Part shown: in pieces, positions 1 to 12,800 of the stretch
Layout of the letters: each line of letters starts with the position of its first letter
How positions within the stretch are numbered: the stretch's first letter is position 1
DNA from: Callaeas wilsoni
Lineage: Eukaryota; Chordata; Aves; Passeriformes; Callaeidae
Direction: 5' to 3'
NCBI GenBank assembly: GCA_013398955.1
Contig: VWPU01004455.1
Location: 62,001-126,000 of the forward strand
Length of the DNA stretch: 64,000 nucleotides
Made by a program: the position numbers and the translations under genes
The notes under the pieces: generated by a model
The model's input: the letters and a program-made list of their open reading frames with translations, nothing else
Databases searched by the model: none
Told to the model about the DNA's origin: nothing

Positions 1-661
1 ACTCTCACGAGCAGCAGCCAAACCGCACCTGCTGCAGTGTGAACTCCCTCCACGGGCACACAGTCCTCCCAAAATTGCTGCGGCGTGGGTCTCTCTTTCC
101 ACGGGGTGCAGTCCTCCAAGGACAGGCTGCTCCACCCTGGAGCAGAGGCCTCCCTCTCTCCTCCAAGTCTTCCACTGGATCACAGCCTCCTCCAGGCATC
201 CACCTGCTACGGCATGGGCACCTCCCCCACGGGCTGCGGGGGGATCTCTGCACCCCCCGTGGATCTCCATGGGCTGCAGGGGCACAGCTGCTTCACCATG
301 GTCTCCACCACGGCCTGCAGAGGAATCTCAGCTCTGGTGCCTGGAGCACCTCCTGCCCCTCCTTCTCCACTGACCTTGGTGTCTCCATGTTGTTTCCCTC
401 ACATGTTCTCACCTCTTCCTCTTCTCTGACCGGAAGCAAAAACCCGTGACTTTTTTTTGATTTCCTTCTTAAATATGTCATCACAGAGGCACTGCCAACC
501 TCTCTAATTGGCCCAGTTTTGGCCAGCAGCATGTCCATCTTCAGACCCATCAGGGACTGGTTCTACTGGACATGGGGAAAACTTCCAGCAGCTGCCCATG
601 GGAGTCATCTTTGAGGCCCCCCTGCTACCACAACCCAGACTGTGCCAAACCAATACAACCT
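1..661. mobile_element. Avian GC-rich interspersed repeat, probably LTR-retrotransposon derived (truncated by the window edge)
   Basis: A GC-rich block, unlike the surrounding intron, contains a phrase repeated about every 40 bases: CACGGGCTGCGG (228), CATGGGCTGCAGG (268) and CACGGCCTGCAG (309). It continues with CTGACCTTGGTGTCT near 370, TTCTTAAATATGTCATC near 466, TTGGCCAGCAGC near 520 and ends with a C-rich stretch and CCAAACCAATAC near 645. I recognise this order from a dispersed repeat common in bird genomes, which I believe belongs to an endogenous retrovirus-type LTR family. I cannot name the family or give its orientation with confidence. No viral reading frame is identifiable, and the left end is cut by the window. 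Confidence 0.5.
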
Positions 662-2685
662 CTCATGCAAAATCCAACTAAAACACAAGGTGCAACCTTC
701 CCTCTCTTTACTTTCCACATGCCTGACTTGCTCCTGTAAGGCACAAATGAGTAACACACTATCCCTATTTCAGGCCTGGTACTGCTCAGCTGTGTCAGGG
801 TATTTTAGGAAGAGCTCTCCTCTGAGCTGCAGACAGTCTGTAGGTACCCACAGGTGGAGGGTTTGGACCACAAACATGGAGCCAGGTTGGGTTCAATGCA
901 GGGTGTTTGCTCAGTCCTCATTACCTCGGTTGCAGGAGCTGTGGACTTCCCAGGCATGACATATATGCAGCGGAGCACGGCAGGGCAAGGGTGATCTCGA
1001 GTCCTCCAGAGACCAGAGACCTTGAGCAGAGGCTGCCTGACCAGTGTGTGGGATGCAGAGATGTCTGCAACCATGCCCTGGATGCAAGCTGTCTCCCAAG
1101 GAGCATCAGTGGCAGAGAAAGAAGCACGTGACATTCCTCCATTCATCTCATGGCATCTGTATTTGCCAAGTTTTACATTGCACAAGACAAACATCATCTT
1201 ACAAAACAGACGGCTGACTGCGTAAGAAACCTTTAACGCACCACACTGCCTGCCATTACAAAGTAATAAACCCAAAGAAATGTTAAATCACATTTGAGGC
1301 ACTGCAGTTGCCATCTATCCTACTTCCAGAGGAAAGCAGCAGCAGCATCTCTGCAGCTCCCAGCCAACAATGACTTTTGGTGACAGTTCCTGTATGTGAA
1401 TGACAGCATTATGAAACAACACAAGGCAAATACCCCTGGAAACCTAAACAGCAGTGACAAAGAGCATGAGAAACGAGCAGATACAGAAGACCTTAATTTC
1501 AGTATAAAGGTGACAATTTAAATGCAATTAAGAGGTGATTAAAAAGCTTTACCATGACATACGTTTTTATACATGTTAATCACCATCTATAAAAAATATT
1601 CTCATCCACCTCCAGTCTATAATTTCCTACCCCCCTTAAGATACTGTCCAAATCCATTAAATATTTGTTTATTTTTGCAAAAAACCTAAGATTGCATAGA
1701 AATATATGAGACTTTTTCTTGTTCCAAAAAGGTGGCTTTCTCTAAAGGAAGTGCACAATTGGTCACAGCAATGTTCTGCAAACCTAACACCTCTGCTGTT
1801 CACAACAGCTGGCGTCTTTTCTCTCAGCACGATTTAAATCATTACTGGCATCTTTTTGACAGGAGTGTATGAGAAGAGCTGAAACAAAAACTGGTGTGAG
1901 ATGTATCAGAGGAGCTCATTTTCTTTGATGCTTTAGTTGAAAGGGATCTGCATCTGTATTTGTTAGTGAATTTTTAACAATATTGTAGCTACTTAAAATA
2001 AGAACAGAGAAGAAATTCAATAGCTGGAAATCTGCACATCTCTTAATTTACCAACTGGCAAAAAATACTCCAACAGCAGCTGTTTCAAAAGCTCAGTTTG
2101 CAACTTCCAGATGGATGACAGTCCTCAAAGAAGCAGGAACAAAGAAATAGCAGCCTAACACCTTGTTTCAGGTCTATTAAACGCTTCCCAGCTCACTGAG
2201 ACAGCAGGGCAGCCCCTCTCTCTGCAAGCACTGATCCCACATGAGGTGCTCCTCCAAGGACGATTTTTTCACCATCATGCTGTTGGCTGAGTGAATAAAT
2301 GCACTGAGCCCTGGATTTGAGCACATTCTCAGCAGAACTGCACATTGCTAACAAGAATTTGACACAGGAGACTTGAGTTGGTTGCTGCGTAGCTTATCAA
2401 ACAGAAGAGACAAGCATGGAGGAAAACTAAACAGAGGACCAAGAAATGTACTTGGTGCTATTTAGGTCGTAATAAAGCTCTGCCTGCCCTGCACCTCCTC
2501 CCTCAGATCAAAGGGAAACAGCTCGTCTGAAGCACTGCACATCCAGAGGCAAAAGCCCCAGAAAGCACCTTGCTCCTTTCACTTGTGTCAACTTCATAAC
2601 AAACCGTCCATGGGCTTACATACGCAGAGTCTAAGCAAACACTGGGTGCTGCTTATTAAACTCTCACAAATACAATTGTAACCCC
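662..2685 (-). other. SLC22A23: Intron 3 stretch without recognised features
   Basis: Unique-looking sequence after the repeat at the window edge. The frames at 805-1275 show no known domain. No exon or RNA gene recognised. Confidence 0.65.
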
Positions 2686-2756
2686 ATACACATGTGCATA
2701 TACTTAAACACACATGCATATTTATGGATATGTGCATGTATACATGCAGATATAAC
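2686..2756. repeat. Alternating purine-pyrimidine tract with a 16-base palindrome
   Basis: An imperfect alternating tract (ACACATGTGCATATA-like) contains TGCATGTATACATGCA at 2733-2748, which equals its own reverse complement. Such sequence can form Z-DNA or a cruciform. It also contains overlapping ATGCA or TGCAT octamer-like cores. Confidence 0.7.
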
Positions 2757-2789
2757 TGTAAAGGCAAAAGCCCCTGGTTCCTTTTCCTC

Positions 2790-3260
2790 CCCGATCCCCC
2801 TGTGATGTCAGAAGCAATCAGTGGAAATTAGGATGATGCCCTGAATAATCCATTGCATCTCAGGGGACCTGAATTGCTCAGGTGGCATCACCATGTCAGA
2901 GAGAGCCTGGAACACTGCAGCGCTCGCTGAAAGCATGTGCTGAGGGCCAGCAGAAGTGCAGGCAATTTAATCAAAAGCAATTAGTGAGCCTCTTTGTGAA
3001 AGGCTGTCACACATTTGGCCCCCAGGGCACCCTCGTTTTTAAAGATTTATGCCACGCACTCTGGATAGATATTTAATGAACACTGTGAAAGGGGAACTGC
3101 AGGGATGCAGAGCCAATGAGCTGCTATATTTTGGGTGCTTTAAGCAACACATGCATTCACTGGAGAAGGAGGTGCCGCTCAGACTAAGGGGTGACTTTTG
3201 CATTGATAATTCCCTGTCTCTGCGGTTCAGCATTAATCCTGACACAGGTCTGGGGAAGGC
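2790..3260. promoter_or_regulatory. Candidate conserved non-coding element
   Basis: Unique sequence with dense short motifs: GCAATTTAATCAAAAGCAAT near 2960, AATTAGTGAG near 2979, and GATATTTAATGAAC near 3067. Composition shifts from its surroundings and no repeat or coding pattern explains it. This is the kind of sequence often conserved among vertebrates in long introns of membrane-protein genes. It is only a candidate. Confidence 0.25.
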
Positions 3261-6200
3261 AAAGGCAAGCACACAGAATGGGGATGCCCACTTGACAGGA
3301 GAGAACTACGCCAAACACTGCACACAACCACTGTGCCTGAATAAACACAGGCAGGACAGCCCCGGTCAGATCTCCTCTAATTTTAAGCCCATGAGGATAC
3401 AAAAAGAAAAATGAGGCTGTGCTAATGCATAGGCGGTGAGAAAACTCCTCCTGATATAAAAGCAGACAGTGCACAGTTAGTAGTACAGATACTTTTTCTC
3501 TTCCGTTTCCTAATGAACTTTTATCTTCCAAGTAACATTCCCATAAGGAAAGAAAAAAATATATTCTAGGGAAAAAAGAGGAAAGACCAGTGAAGATTTC
3601 CTTTTGGTCAATTGATTTTAAAGTGAAAAAGATATGACACCCAACCTTAGGAAAAAACCTGCTTCCTGAAGCAATGAAAGTTACATTTTTCATTCAAAAT
3701 CAAGTCTTAAATTTTTGATTACAGGCTTTTATTCCTTATGTTAAATGCATGATCTCTATCCTGCAGAGAACACTTTCCACCACTCTGTGCACACGGAGTG
3801 CTCTGTATGGTGGGGTCTGCTTGTGGCTGGTTTGTGGGCAGTTCTGCAGCAAAGAGCGTAATCCAGTGGGCTCAGTGACAGTGCACAAAACTTGTCAGGG
3901 AAAGAGCATTCCCTTTCCAGCCCTCTCCAAGCACATCTCTATTCCAAGCCAAGGGTAACTCAGCAGGCTAGCACCTGTAGTTGCACACACACAGAGGTGA
4001 GCCCAGTGGAACCTCCCTCATGTACTGTTGTCACATACATAATCAAAATGACCTCATAATTGCCAAAGCTTAAATATTCCTCAAATTTCTTTCTTGCTAT
4101 CTTTACAAATACCATGTGTGAAAGCTTTTTTCCTGTTAAGTACCAGAATTCTTTGATTTGGTAAAACCTGTCTAGACAATAAGTGAAGAACAATAAAAGG
4201 GAATTGGCATTACAATGCCTCCAGCATCTCGTATTTCCATGTAAATTGCTGTGCTAAGGATCTCTGTGCAATACCAAACCAGACCACCCAAAAACATCCA
4301 CTGGGATTCAAAGTTTATCCAGAATCAACCCTGAAAAATGTGTGAGTTTATTCAAGAGTTTCTCACAGCCAAGATGAATATGTAGCTTCATCAGTTTCAA
4401 ATATTAATATGTACTGTTAAAACTGGGGCAAGAGCTAAATATTTTTGCTGAATGGATGGAAAGCCTCCTATTGTTTTGCAATAACTTTGGAAAAGAAAGA
4501 TTATATTTCTTCACATCTTCCTTCCATGGAAGCTGGCAGGTAGGCTGGGAATAGATGGATATTCCCGAGCAGAAGCCATCCTCCCATGGGTATGTTCGCT
4601 TTTCTGCAGTGAAAGACCTCTTTCAAGAAAACTCCTGCCACTTACAGAAGAGCTCAAATATGGCAACACTTGCTGAGTTGTTCCAAATAAAACTAGAATG
4701 AATTGCTGAGCTAATTAATAACCCAACATTAAAAGGAAACCAAGATCCTTGGAAAGAATCCAGCTGCAATTCATGAAAGCGGATTTCACTTGTTCCAATT
4801 ACAACAGTAGTAGACTTTGTACACATCACAGCTACAGCTAAAATTTTGAAGATATATGCCCATACTCATGCCTTGAGAAATGAATGACTGTTAACCTTCT
4901 CTTAGCAGTACCTAACTATTCCTTTATGTGATTTTCTGTCTCAAATGCAAGCTCCTGTTAAGTGGCGCTTCGCTGTACCTGTGGAAGTATAAACTCAAAG
5001 ATAAGAGCTGTGGGTAGAGGTAATGCTGGCTAGGAGAGCACCTGGCAGAGCCTGGTGTAGACTTCACCTTGCCTAGGTACAGTCAAGCTGTACTCTTAAG
5101 GTCAGAGGATCTTAGGGAGGTTCCCTCTGCAGCAAGTTCTGCTACTGACTTTGAAGACAAATGCACACTGCAAGCAGTTTCTCCATTAACTGTATTTTTG
5201 TTTGTGCATCAATACTTAGATTGCTTATAGTATATAAATGGCAACATGAATCTTATGTGTTGTTTCCTATGCATGAGTTGCATCGTGCATGGTGTTAAGA
5301 GCATCCCTGCTCAGGGAACAGTTTCAGGTACTTCAAAAAAACCTCCTTATATTTACCATCCTTTTGTAGCAAGAGGAAAATGTATAGAAGGTGGGAGAGT
5401 GAGAAAGAATGATAGAAAGAAGATTGTGGTCATGGGAGGGGAGAGATAATTAACAGAAGGATTGCCCCCGGCTCATCGTATCAGATTTCCTTCCCACACT
5501 CAAATTTGAATAAATCATTCCATTGCTTGACACAACAGAAATAATTCAGTTACTGTGTCCAAATTTTCCCTTGTGTCTTCTTGCAGAGCCAGCAAGGGGA
5601 TAAAAAAGGGCTGAACTGGAAAAGTACAAGAGCTGAGATCAATTTTCAACTCTAACATAGATTTGCTTCCTAACCGTATTCAACCACAGAAAGGAACATG
5701 GTAAACTACACGAGAATTTATATCCATGAGAAAAATGCTGAGAGATGGGAGGAAAAAAGCCTCCGTGGCTGATCCTGCCTTTCCTGGTGTGACAGTGGAT
5801 CCTCAGCACCCCCATCTGGGGCTCAGACACCACCACCTCCCAGGGCAGGTCCCTGTACCTGCAGGCACACCGCAAACCTGAGCACACGGTGGGTATGTGT
5901 TCCTCCTGGCATAAGAAACACCGGAATGTCTTAGGGGCTTGACTGTTTCCCAGATCAGGTAACTATGCATCCAACAGAACATGTAACTCCCTGACTCCAG
6001 AGCAGCACCGGGCACATGGCTCAAGGGCAAAGCATCCCCAGGAAAGGAGGGCAGAGCCCTTTGCCAGACCATTCACACCACAAACCTACAAACTGCTTTC
6101 TCAAACACTTGTGGGAACAAGGAGGAACGGATTCCCGGCTACAAACTTATCTTACAAGTTGCACAGTCCAACTGGAAAAACTGCCTTGAACCTTATATTC

Positions 6201-7318
6201 ACATTTTACCAACTTACCAGCTAAAGAACTATGTCCAAAAGGTATTCTGGGTTACATGGGAAATAAGCATAACTAAATCTGAAAGATCGGTTTTTGCTGA
6301 AAAAAGACAGTGGCTATATAATTTGAAAAAAATAAAATTAATGTTCATTTACATTTATACATATTTACAAAAGAACAGAAAACAAATATCCCCTGTCTTG
6401 CTGAGTGATGTTTCTAATCAAAATTAGAATTTCTCCAGACCCCTAGAGAAAGTTGTTGGACAAGGCTGTCTGGCACTGGACAGCAAACATCCCTGTCCAC
6501 TTGCATGACTTTCCCAGACACAGGGAATGTTTAATCACTGTTTTCTCATCCAAAAACAGGGCCAGAGCTGGAAGAACTGGAAAACTTGGAATTCAGGCTG
6601 GAACCACAGAGCACTTGGTCTGCTTCAGGTGGCTCTTGAGGGCTTTGCTTGGGGATTCCTTCAGCACTGCCTGCCTCCATGCAGAATACCAAATTTAAGC
6701 TCAGGTTTTTAAGAATGGGGCCTTCAGTTATTATCACTATTTGCTTATTTAAACAGCAATATGAGGCTATATATGGCTATGCCACAATGAAATACAGAAT
6801 TTAGAAATTAGAGCTACAAAAATAACAACTAAATAACAATTCAGTTAAGCCATTTCTTCAGCCACTTCCTCACATTTATAATTTAGCCAGATGTTTCACA
6901 CGGAAGCAGGAATATCTTTTCTACGAAGAGTATGAATAGACAGAAGTAAACAAAAAAACCCCTTTTCTAAAGAAACTGTCTTCCTTTCCAGCTCTTGCCC
7001 AAAGGAGAGGAAATGTCAAGCATTCAAAAAGGCTGGGTGACATAACACCCTGACTGGCTCCAGGTGAGTGAGGTGCCAGACATCTGCATCAGAAATCACA
7101 AATGTGGGAGCAGCCCAAGCCATGCAGCACCTGCCCAGCTTTGTACACAATCTCAGCACAGTGCTGGGAGAGAGCACAGGTACCACCCTGTCTCAGAGCA
7201 GCAAGTGGGGAAGGGTCCTGTTATTTTGCTCGCCTGCCTCCTGTGCCCATTGTGCAGAACAAGTGCACTGGTGGTGAAATAAAAAATGACCTTTTCATGA
7301 AGAAAAAAATTGCAAAGC
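3261..7318 (-). other. SLC22A23: Intron 3 stretch without recognised features
   Basis: No gene. The minus-strand frame at 3184-3693 (169 codons) has no recognisable domain, repeat or splice context and is treated as chance. No mobile element is recognised. Confidence 0.7.
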
Positions 7319-7330
7319 AGCTAATTAGCT
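7319..7330. promoter_or_regulatory. Palindromic homeobox-type site
   Basis: AGCTAATTAGCT is a perfect 12-base palindrome around TAATTA, the core bound by paired-class and many other homeodomain proteins. Binding is inferred from the motif only. Confidence 0.3.
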
Positions 7331-8820
7331 TTTGTCCTCTGTTTTGCTCTCCAGCAAGGGACTCGCAGCTCCCAGGGCACCGAGAGGTGCTGTCATACAG
7401 TAAAGCTCACTCACCTCTCTGGTTGTATTTTCCAGCATTCATTGCCCAAGGGCAAATTGCCAGTAAATACAGAGGATGGGTACTGCAACAACAGACAACT
7501 ACCCTCCAACAGTCTCGCTACCAGTAATGAGATTCCCTCACCCCAAAATCCAGACATCACACACCTGCACCTTTGCCTACATAGAATTGTCATTGGTATA
7601 ACCTTCACCCTGAGGTGGTTTTTCTTTTAACCTGACCAGAAGCTGTTGCTCGGATCACTTTGCACCTGATGCTGTAGGGCTATAAATAACACATCCACAG
7701 CACAGCCTTGTACTCACATGCATTTGATTAAAATAAAGTCACCTAAAAGGCAGACCACCTTTGAAATGGAAACAAATGGATATAGAAGGGCTGAGGATTT
7801 GAAAGACAGAATTGCTGAGCTAGTTACTGTCAGGCTGCCATCTCCATTGCTGTCCTGGTATCACCAGCAATGTTTCTGCATAATCACATAAACAAAAATC
7901 AAAGCAAAAAGAAAATACTAATTTTTAGGGAGTGTAGAATTGAGAGCAACACATAAATATAATAACAATGATACCACCACCACCAGCCAGGGAGGGACGA
8001 CTTAACCACATTAATAAATTCACCCATGACTGGCAGAAAGTGGTATGCAAGCCTCTAAAAGGAGAAGACAAACACTGGTAAGCAGAAAATGGAACAAAGC
8101 AAATCATCGGCCTCTGCCTTGCCCCAGGCTGGCAGTGCAGTGCACTGGCAGGCTGGGGATGGCTGAGCCTTGTCACTTGTGGCCTTCTTCCCTTTAAGGG
8201 AACTCAATCTATAGCCAGTTTCGGAACTCCAGATATGAGAAATTGGAAACACTGATATAGATGGAGTCTCCTGGTTTTAGGCAGCACAACTAGGTTTTAA
8301 TATTGACCCAGCTGACTGGCAAAGAATCCTCTGCAAACAGCAAAGAAGATTAAGATCTGAAGTGTGGCAGCAACTTCATTTCCAAATCCTTCTGCAACAC
8401 AGGAAAACTCCCGGTGCAGTTCACCACACAGAGGAGAGTGGGGAGCAAAATATATCCGAGCTGTGTTCAAAGAAGGAAAAGTGTAGGCGTGCAGGGTTTG
8501 CACTGATTTATTACTGGCTTATCAGTAGCTAACACATAAAACCAACTATAAAAGCAACAGATGTAAAATATTTTCTATTTTAAAAATCGTTGCACACTCT
8601 TCCTTCCTAGAAGGTACGAAGACTCAGAGCTGACTTTTCAATTTGGAACAAATACGTACACAAGCGTAACAAAGAGGGAAAAAATGTTAAGGAGGAAATA
8701 AAAAAAAACCCAGACCCAGACTTGCTCTCCCTCACCTAATCACAAATAACATAACAAAGGTCCTTGCATTCAAGCACAGGTCCTAAATACACAAACTCTA
8801 AGTTTCATTTTTTGGGAAAC
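7331..8820 (-). other. SLC22A23: Intron 3 stretch without recognised features
   Basis: No gene, RNA gene or mobile element recognised. Short ACC-type units near 7973-7984 are trivial. Confidence 0.7.
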
Positions 8821-9110
8821 TGAATTCATTGAGAGGCATGCAAAATAAATAACAATGTTTGAAATTGTTCCTAATAAGGACATCTTCATGTCTAAATATT
8901 AAAAATATTTATCACATTTAAAGCTCTAAGCCTAACCATTAATTTTCATACATCACAGCAGATGCAATTACCTGTTAAAAGGATCTTCCCTTCTACTCAG
9001 TAGTCAATTATTCATTAACCTCCTAGAAACATTCAAAGAAGGCACAATTTATTTCAGAGAAAGATAGGAATTTGTAATTATAAAGATATCTGAATTTAAT
9101 TTTTTTTTTA
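8821..9110. promoter_or_regulatory. Candidate AT-rich conserved non-coding element
   Basis: Unique AT-rich sequence containing facing SOX-like sites, ACAATG (8852-8857) and AATTGT (8863-8868), an 8-base inverted repeat TAAATATT/AATATTTA (8893-8911, 3-base loop), and several TAAT or ATTA cores up to about 9080. The T run near 9100 ends it. The texture suggests an enhancer, without proof. Confidence 0.25.
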
Positions 9111-9828
9111 TGACAGAAACAAAACATGAGGCAACAAGACACCTAACTGGCCAACATGAGGATGGGCTCCAGAAAAGTCATTTTGGGCATTATTTTTGAC
9201 ATTGAAAGACCCATATGATCACAGCATCTGCAAACATTTTCAGCTAATGAAAGTATGCCCAGCAGGAATCTTACACTAAAACCACTCCTGCAGGCTGTGA
9301 AACAAGTTAGCCTGGACCCAACGCTTCAGTTACGCTTCCACTTAGTGACTGACCACACTATTTCTGCTTCAACAAAACACGTTGATTGTCAAAGGAGCCA
9401 AACATTTGTACCACTGCAAGCATCACCAAGTGGAACAGACAAGGCTTAATTAAAACAAGAGTACAGTGTATATCCAACCACCCTAAGAATGCGTTTCTCT
9501 TGATTATATCTCTCACCACCAGGTATTTCACATCAAACAGGAGAAAGTGTCTCTATCCCAGCCTCTTCCTTCCATGGTTTCACACACAAACCACTTAATG
9601 ACTATGTGCTGCGGCATATGCAGTCAGTTAATATTTATCCACACTTCCACTACCTACCTTGTATCTCCAAAGGAGCCTAACACAAAAACTACTGACTCTC
9701 AAAATACGCATCAGTCTCTTAGTCTCTTCCTGTTTGCTTAGGGACTGCCAGGTCCTCGGACAGGGTAGAGCAGCTTTGTACAAATCCACTGCAATGCTTT
9801 CTTTCCAGCTCAGAAAAGCAGCAAATTA

Positions 9829-9834
<6 letters not shown>

Positions 9835-9860
<26 letters not shown>
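9835..9860. repeat. (CAAAA)n microsatellite
   Basis: Five consecutive CAAAA units. Confidence 0.95.
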
Positions 9861-12800
9861 CCCCATGCTCTGAAATGAGATGAATAAGATGGTGAATTTA
9901 CCAAGTATGAATGCGGCTTGTAACACTCTTCCACTATGAAGCAGTCTGGGCTTCTCTTTCACATCTTGCCAGAAAGGTAGTGGGCTAGGGGAAGAGTACT
10001 TCATCTTCATGTCCTGACTTTTCTGACTCAAGAAAGGCAACTACAACTGGCCCGTGGATTTTGGAAACAATTTATAATGCTTCAGAAGAAGGGGAAACTA
10101 CATGTGCTTCAGTATCAGTAAGCATCAGAATGCAGCTGACTTATATTGCAGTCACTCTCCAAAAACCAGGTTAATTAAAAATATCCAGTCTCCTAAAGAG
10201 TCACAAATTGGGCCCAACAACAGCTGAAGCAAGTTTTCTAAAGTTCAGATGGCTAGAAGTTGAGAGCAACAAGCAATATTTGAGACATGATTTCATTCTG
10301 AATTCAACAGAACTAAGATATCGTATTAATTAAAAACATATCTGGAAACAGCTAACTGCAAAATTCTCTGGGGTGTGATTAACACGGTGCTATTTGCTGC
10401 TGGGACACTCGTACTATTTGATCCCCTTTTCTGGAAAATAGATTACAGTTCTTCCACTTAAGTGAACTTCTCCTCTGTTTCAAATTTTCTTTTGCAGCGA
10501 AAACAGAAAATTATGTTGGCATTAAAGAGGGGTTTTTGTTTGGTTGGTTTTGTTGTTGTCTTTTTTAAACAAAAACAAACACAAAACTACTGTATACTTT
10601 AGGCAATGATAAGAGGGAGCAGAAGTGGGCAGTCTCCAGCAAGGGGGTTCCAGACCTTTCTGCAAATGCACATACCTGAGAACACCTTGTGCACACTGAG
10701 TCTGGCCACAGGCTGCCTGGAAGAAGCCAAGCATAGCTGTGGTGCAATGAGCAGCACCCCTCTAGCACAGCAGTTTTCGGGTATTTGCACAGATGCCAAA
10801 CCACTCAGGGTTCTCATCCCTGCCCCAGGTCTTGGGGCTGCTTTGACACCGGCTGATGGTGGAGGCCATGTGGGGAACAGAGCACACAGCAAGAATGGGA
10901 GCAGGAGATGAAACAGGGAGAGCGGCGATGGCAGCAGAGGCACCTTCTCTAAATATAAAGAGCAAAACAAAAGCCCGAGTTTGGGGGTAACCCTGCCACA
11001 CCACATGTCACTACTGTCTCAACACCAAGCTGGTTGTGCAGCCCTGGGGAATGATTGTCACCAAAGCACCACGGGCACGGCAGAGGAGACACTTTTGTTC
11101 GTGAAATATAATCCTCACCACATTACTTGTCAGGCTAGCAGCCAAAGCACTAAACCCCCAAATATATGTCCAAGTGTAGATTAGATGGGGTGGGTAGGGT
11201 CTGGTTGTTATAATGCTTTAAGATAACTAGGGATGTCTGCAACTGTTATAGATTTTTAGATGAAGCACTTCATAAAAGAAATTGCAAAAGTCTAATATTA
11301 TGGTACCAGCATTTCCCACACATACTGCTCTTTGAACTAACTGATCCCTATAATAAGCTATACACTGAAGGGTATGAAGATCCAAAGCCCAAGATCTAAT
11401 GCACTTTATATAGGATTAGAAAAAAGCAAAGCTATGGCTGAAAAAATTAAGTTCTGTGACTGCATTCCCCACGAGAAGCTCACTACAAAGTGCTGTATGA
11501 GCTCCAAATGCGAATGTCTGTTGGAGTGAACGTAACACCCTGGGACACTAAAGGGCTTAACATCTTTGGAACGAAATAAGGAGAGGCAATAGAGAAATAA
11601 TTTCTTAGTATGTTTACAATGCTGGCAACACAGCAGATTTCTGTATCTTGTATTAGAAAACAAAGGCATACCAATCTGTGGTGTTACAGACTTAGTGTTG
11701 TGGGACAAATCTGCTCCTAATCCAAAGGCATAGATCTGAGTCTTAATAAATAATTCGCCAAAACAAGCAGCTTGACCTGCCCTCTTTCCCTCTTCCTATT
11801 TGCTTCTGTGTTAGATGCTTGATGATGTGTTTTCCCAAATCTAGCCTTGCCATGGAGTGCATTTCAAATGCTTCAGCAGCCACCAGCAGATGCCTCTTTG
11901 AGAGAGGCCAGAGTCTCCTCTGGGACAGCTCTTTCAAAGAATAAGATTTTCCCCTCTTACATATCATAAGCACACAAATGCAAATGAGTAAAAAAGTGAG
12001 AATTTGGAGAAGAGTAATTTCTTTCTCAGGAACAAGATGGAGGATGTATTCTGCATGGGAAATCAAGGAACACAAGTGGTGATGTGAAGGAATTAAGACA
12101 TTTTTCATCCTCAGAGATACTAGCCAAAATACAATATTTGCCTATTTCATTGGTGCAGTCCTGCTTATTTCCAAAACCAGGTAGCATTCCAGGTCTCTAC
12201 ACTGAGTAGACACATGGAGTGAGCAAAGGGAAGCATCCTTGTTCAGAGATCTCTGTTCTCTCTTCCAAAGGAACTGCATCCCAAGCAGCCTGGCACCCAA
12301 CACCTTCCCACAGCCAAATGCAATGTACTCCAGACATTCCTTGCTTCTGGTACAGATTTACCATCCTTCGTTTCAGTTTTATAACTATGGCTAAGTTGTT
12401 TCCAGCACCTGGGAACACTTGGGTCTGTATTGCATCTTCGAGGTAGACCTTGACAGAGATACTTTTAAATCATGTCTAAAGCTTACTGAAACCCTAAAAG
12501 GCATTGAAGCAAGCTGGTGACCCTTGACTTGGCAATTTCATTCAGACATCTCAAAAAAATTTAAAAAATTAAAATCAAGGAAGAGGTAAAGAATAGGAAC
12601 AACACTTAAGACTGAGACCACTTGGGTTTTTTTCCTCCAGAGAAATTAAATGCATAGAAGAAAAAAATCCTTATAATTTCTTCTTAAAAAACTGCTTCTC
12701 CTTTCCCCACTGGGCACGCACCCACCCACACAGATAAACACTGACCTTTCTCATTCCCAAACTCCTGACAGAGGATTTGTGCCAACCTCCCGGCAAACAC

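Noticed and set aside
3184..3693. 169-codon open frame on the minus strand.
   Set aside because: No known domain and no splice-bounded structure. The composition looks like translated intron.
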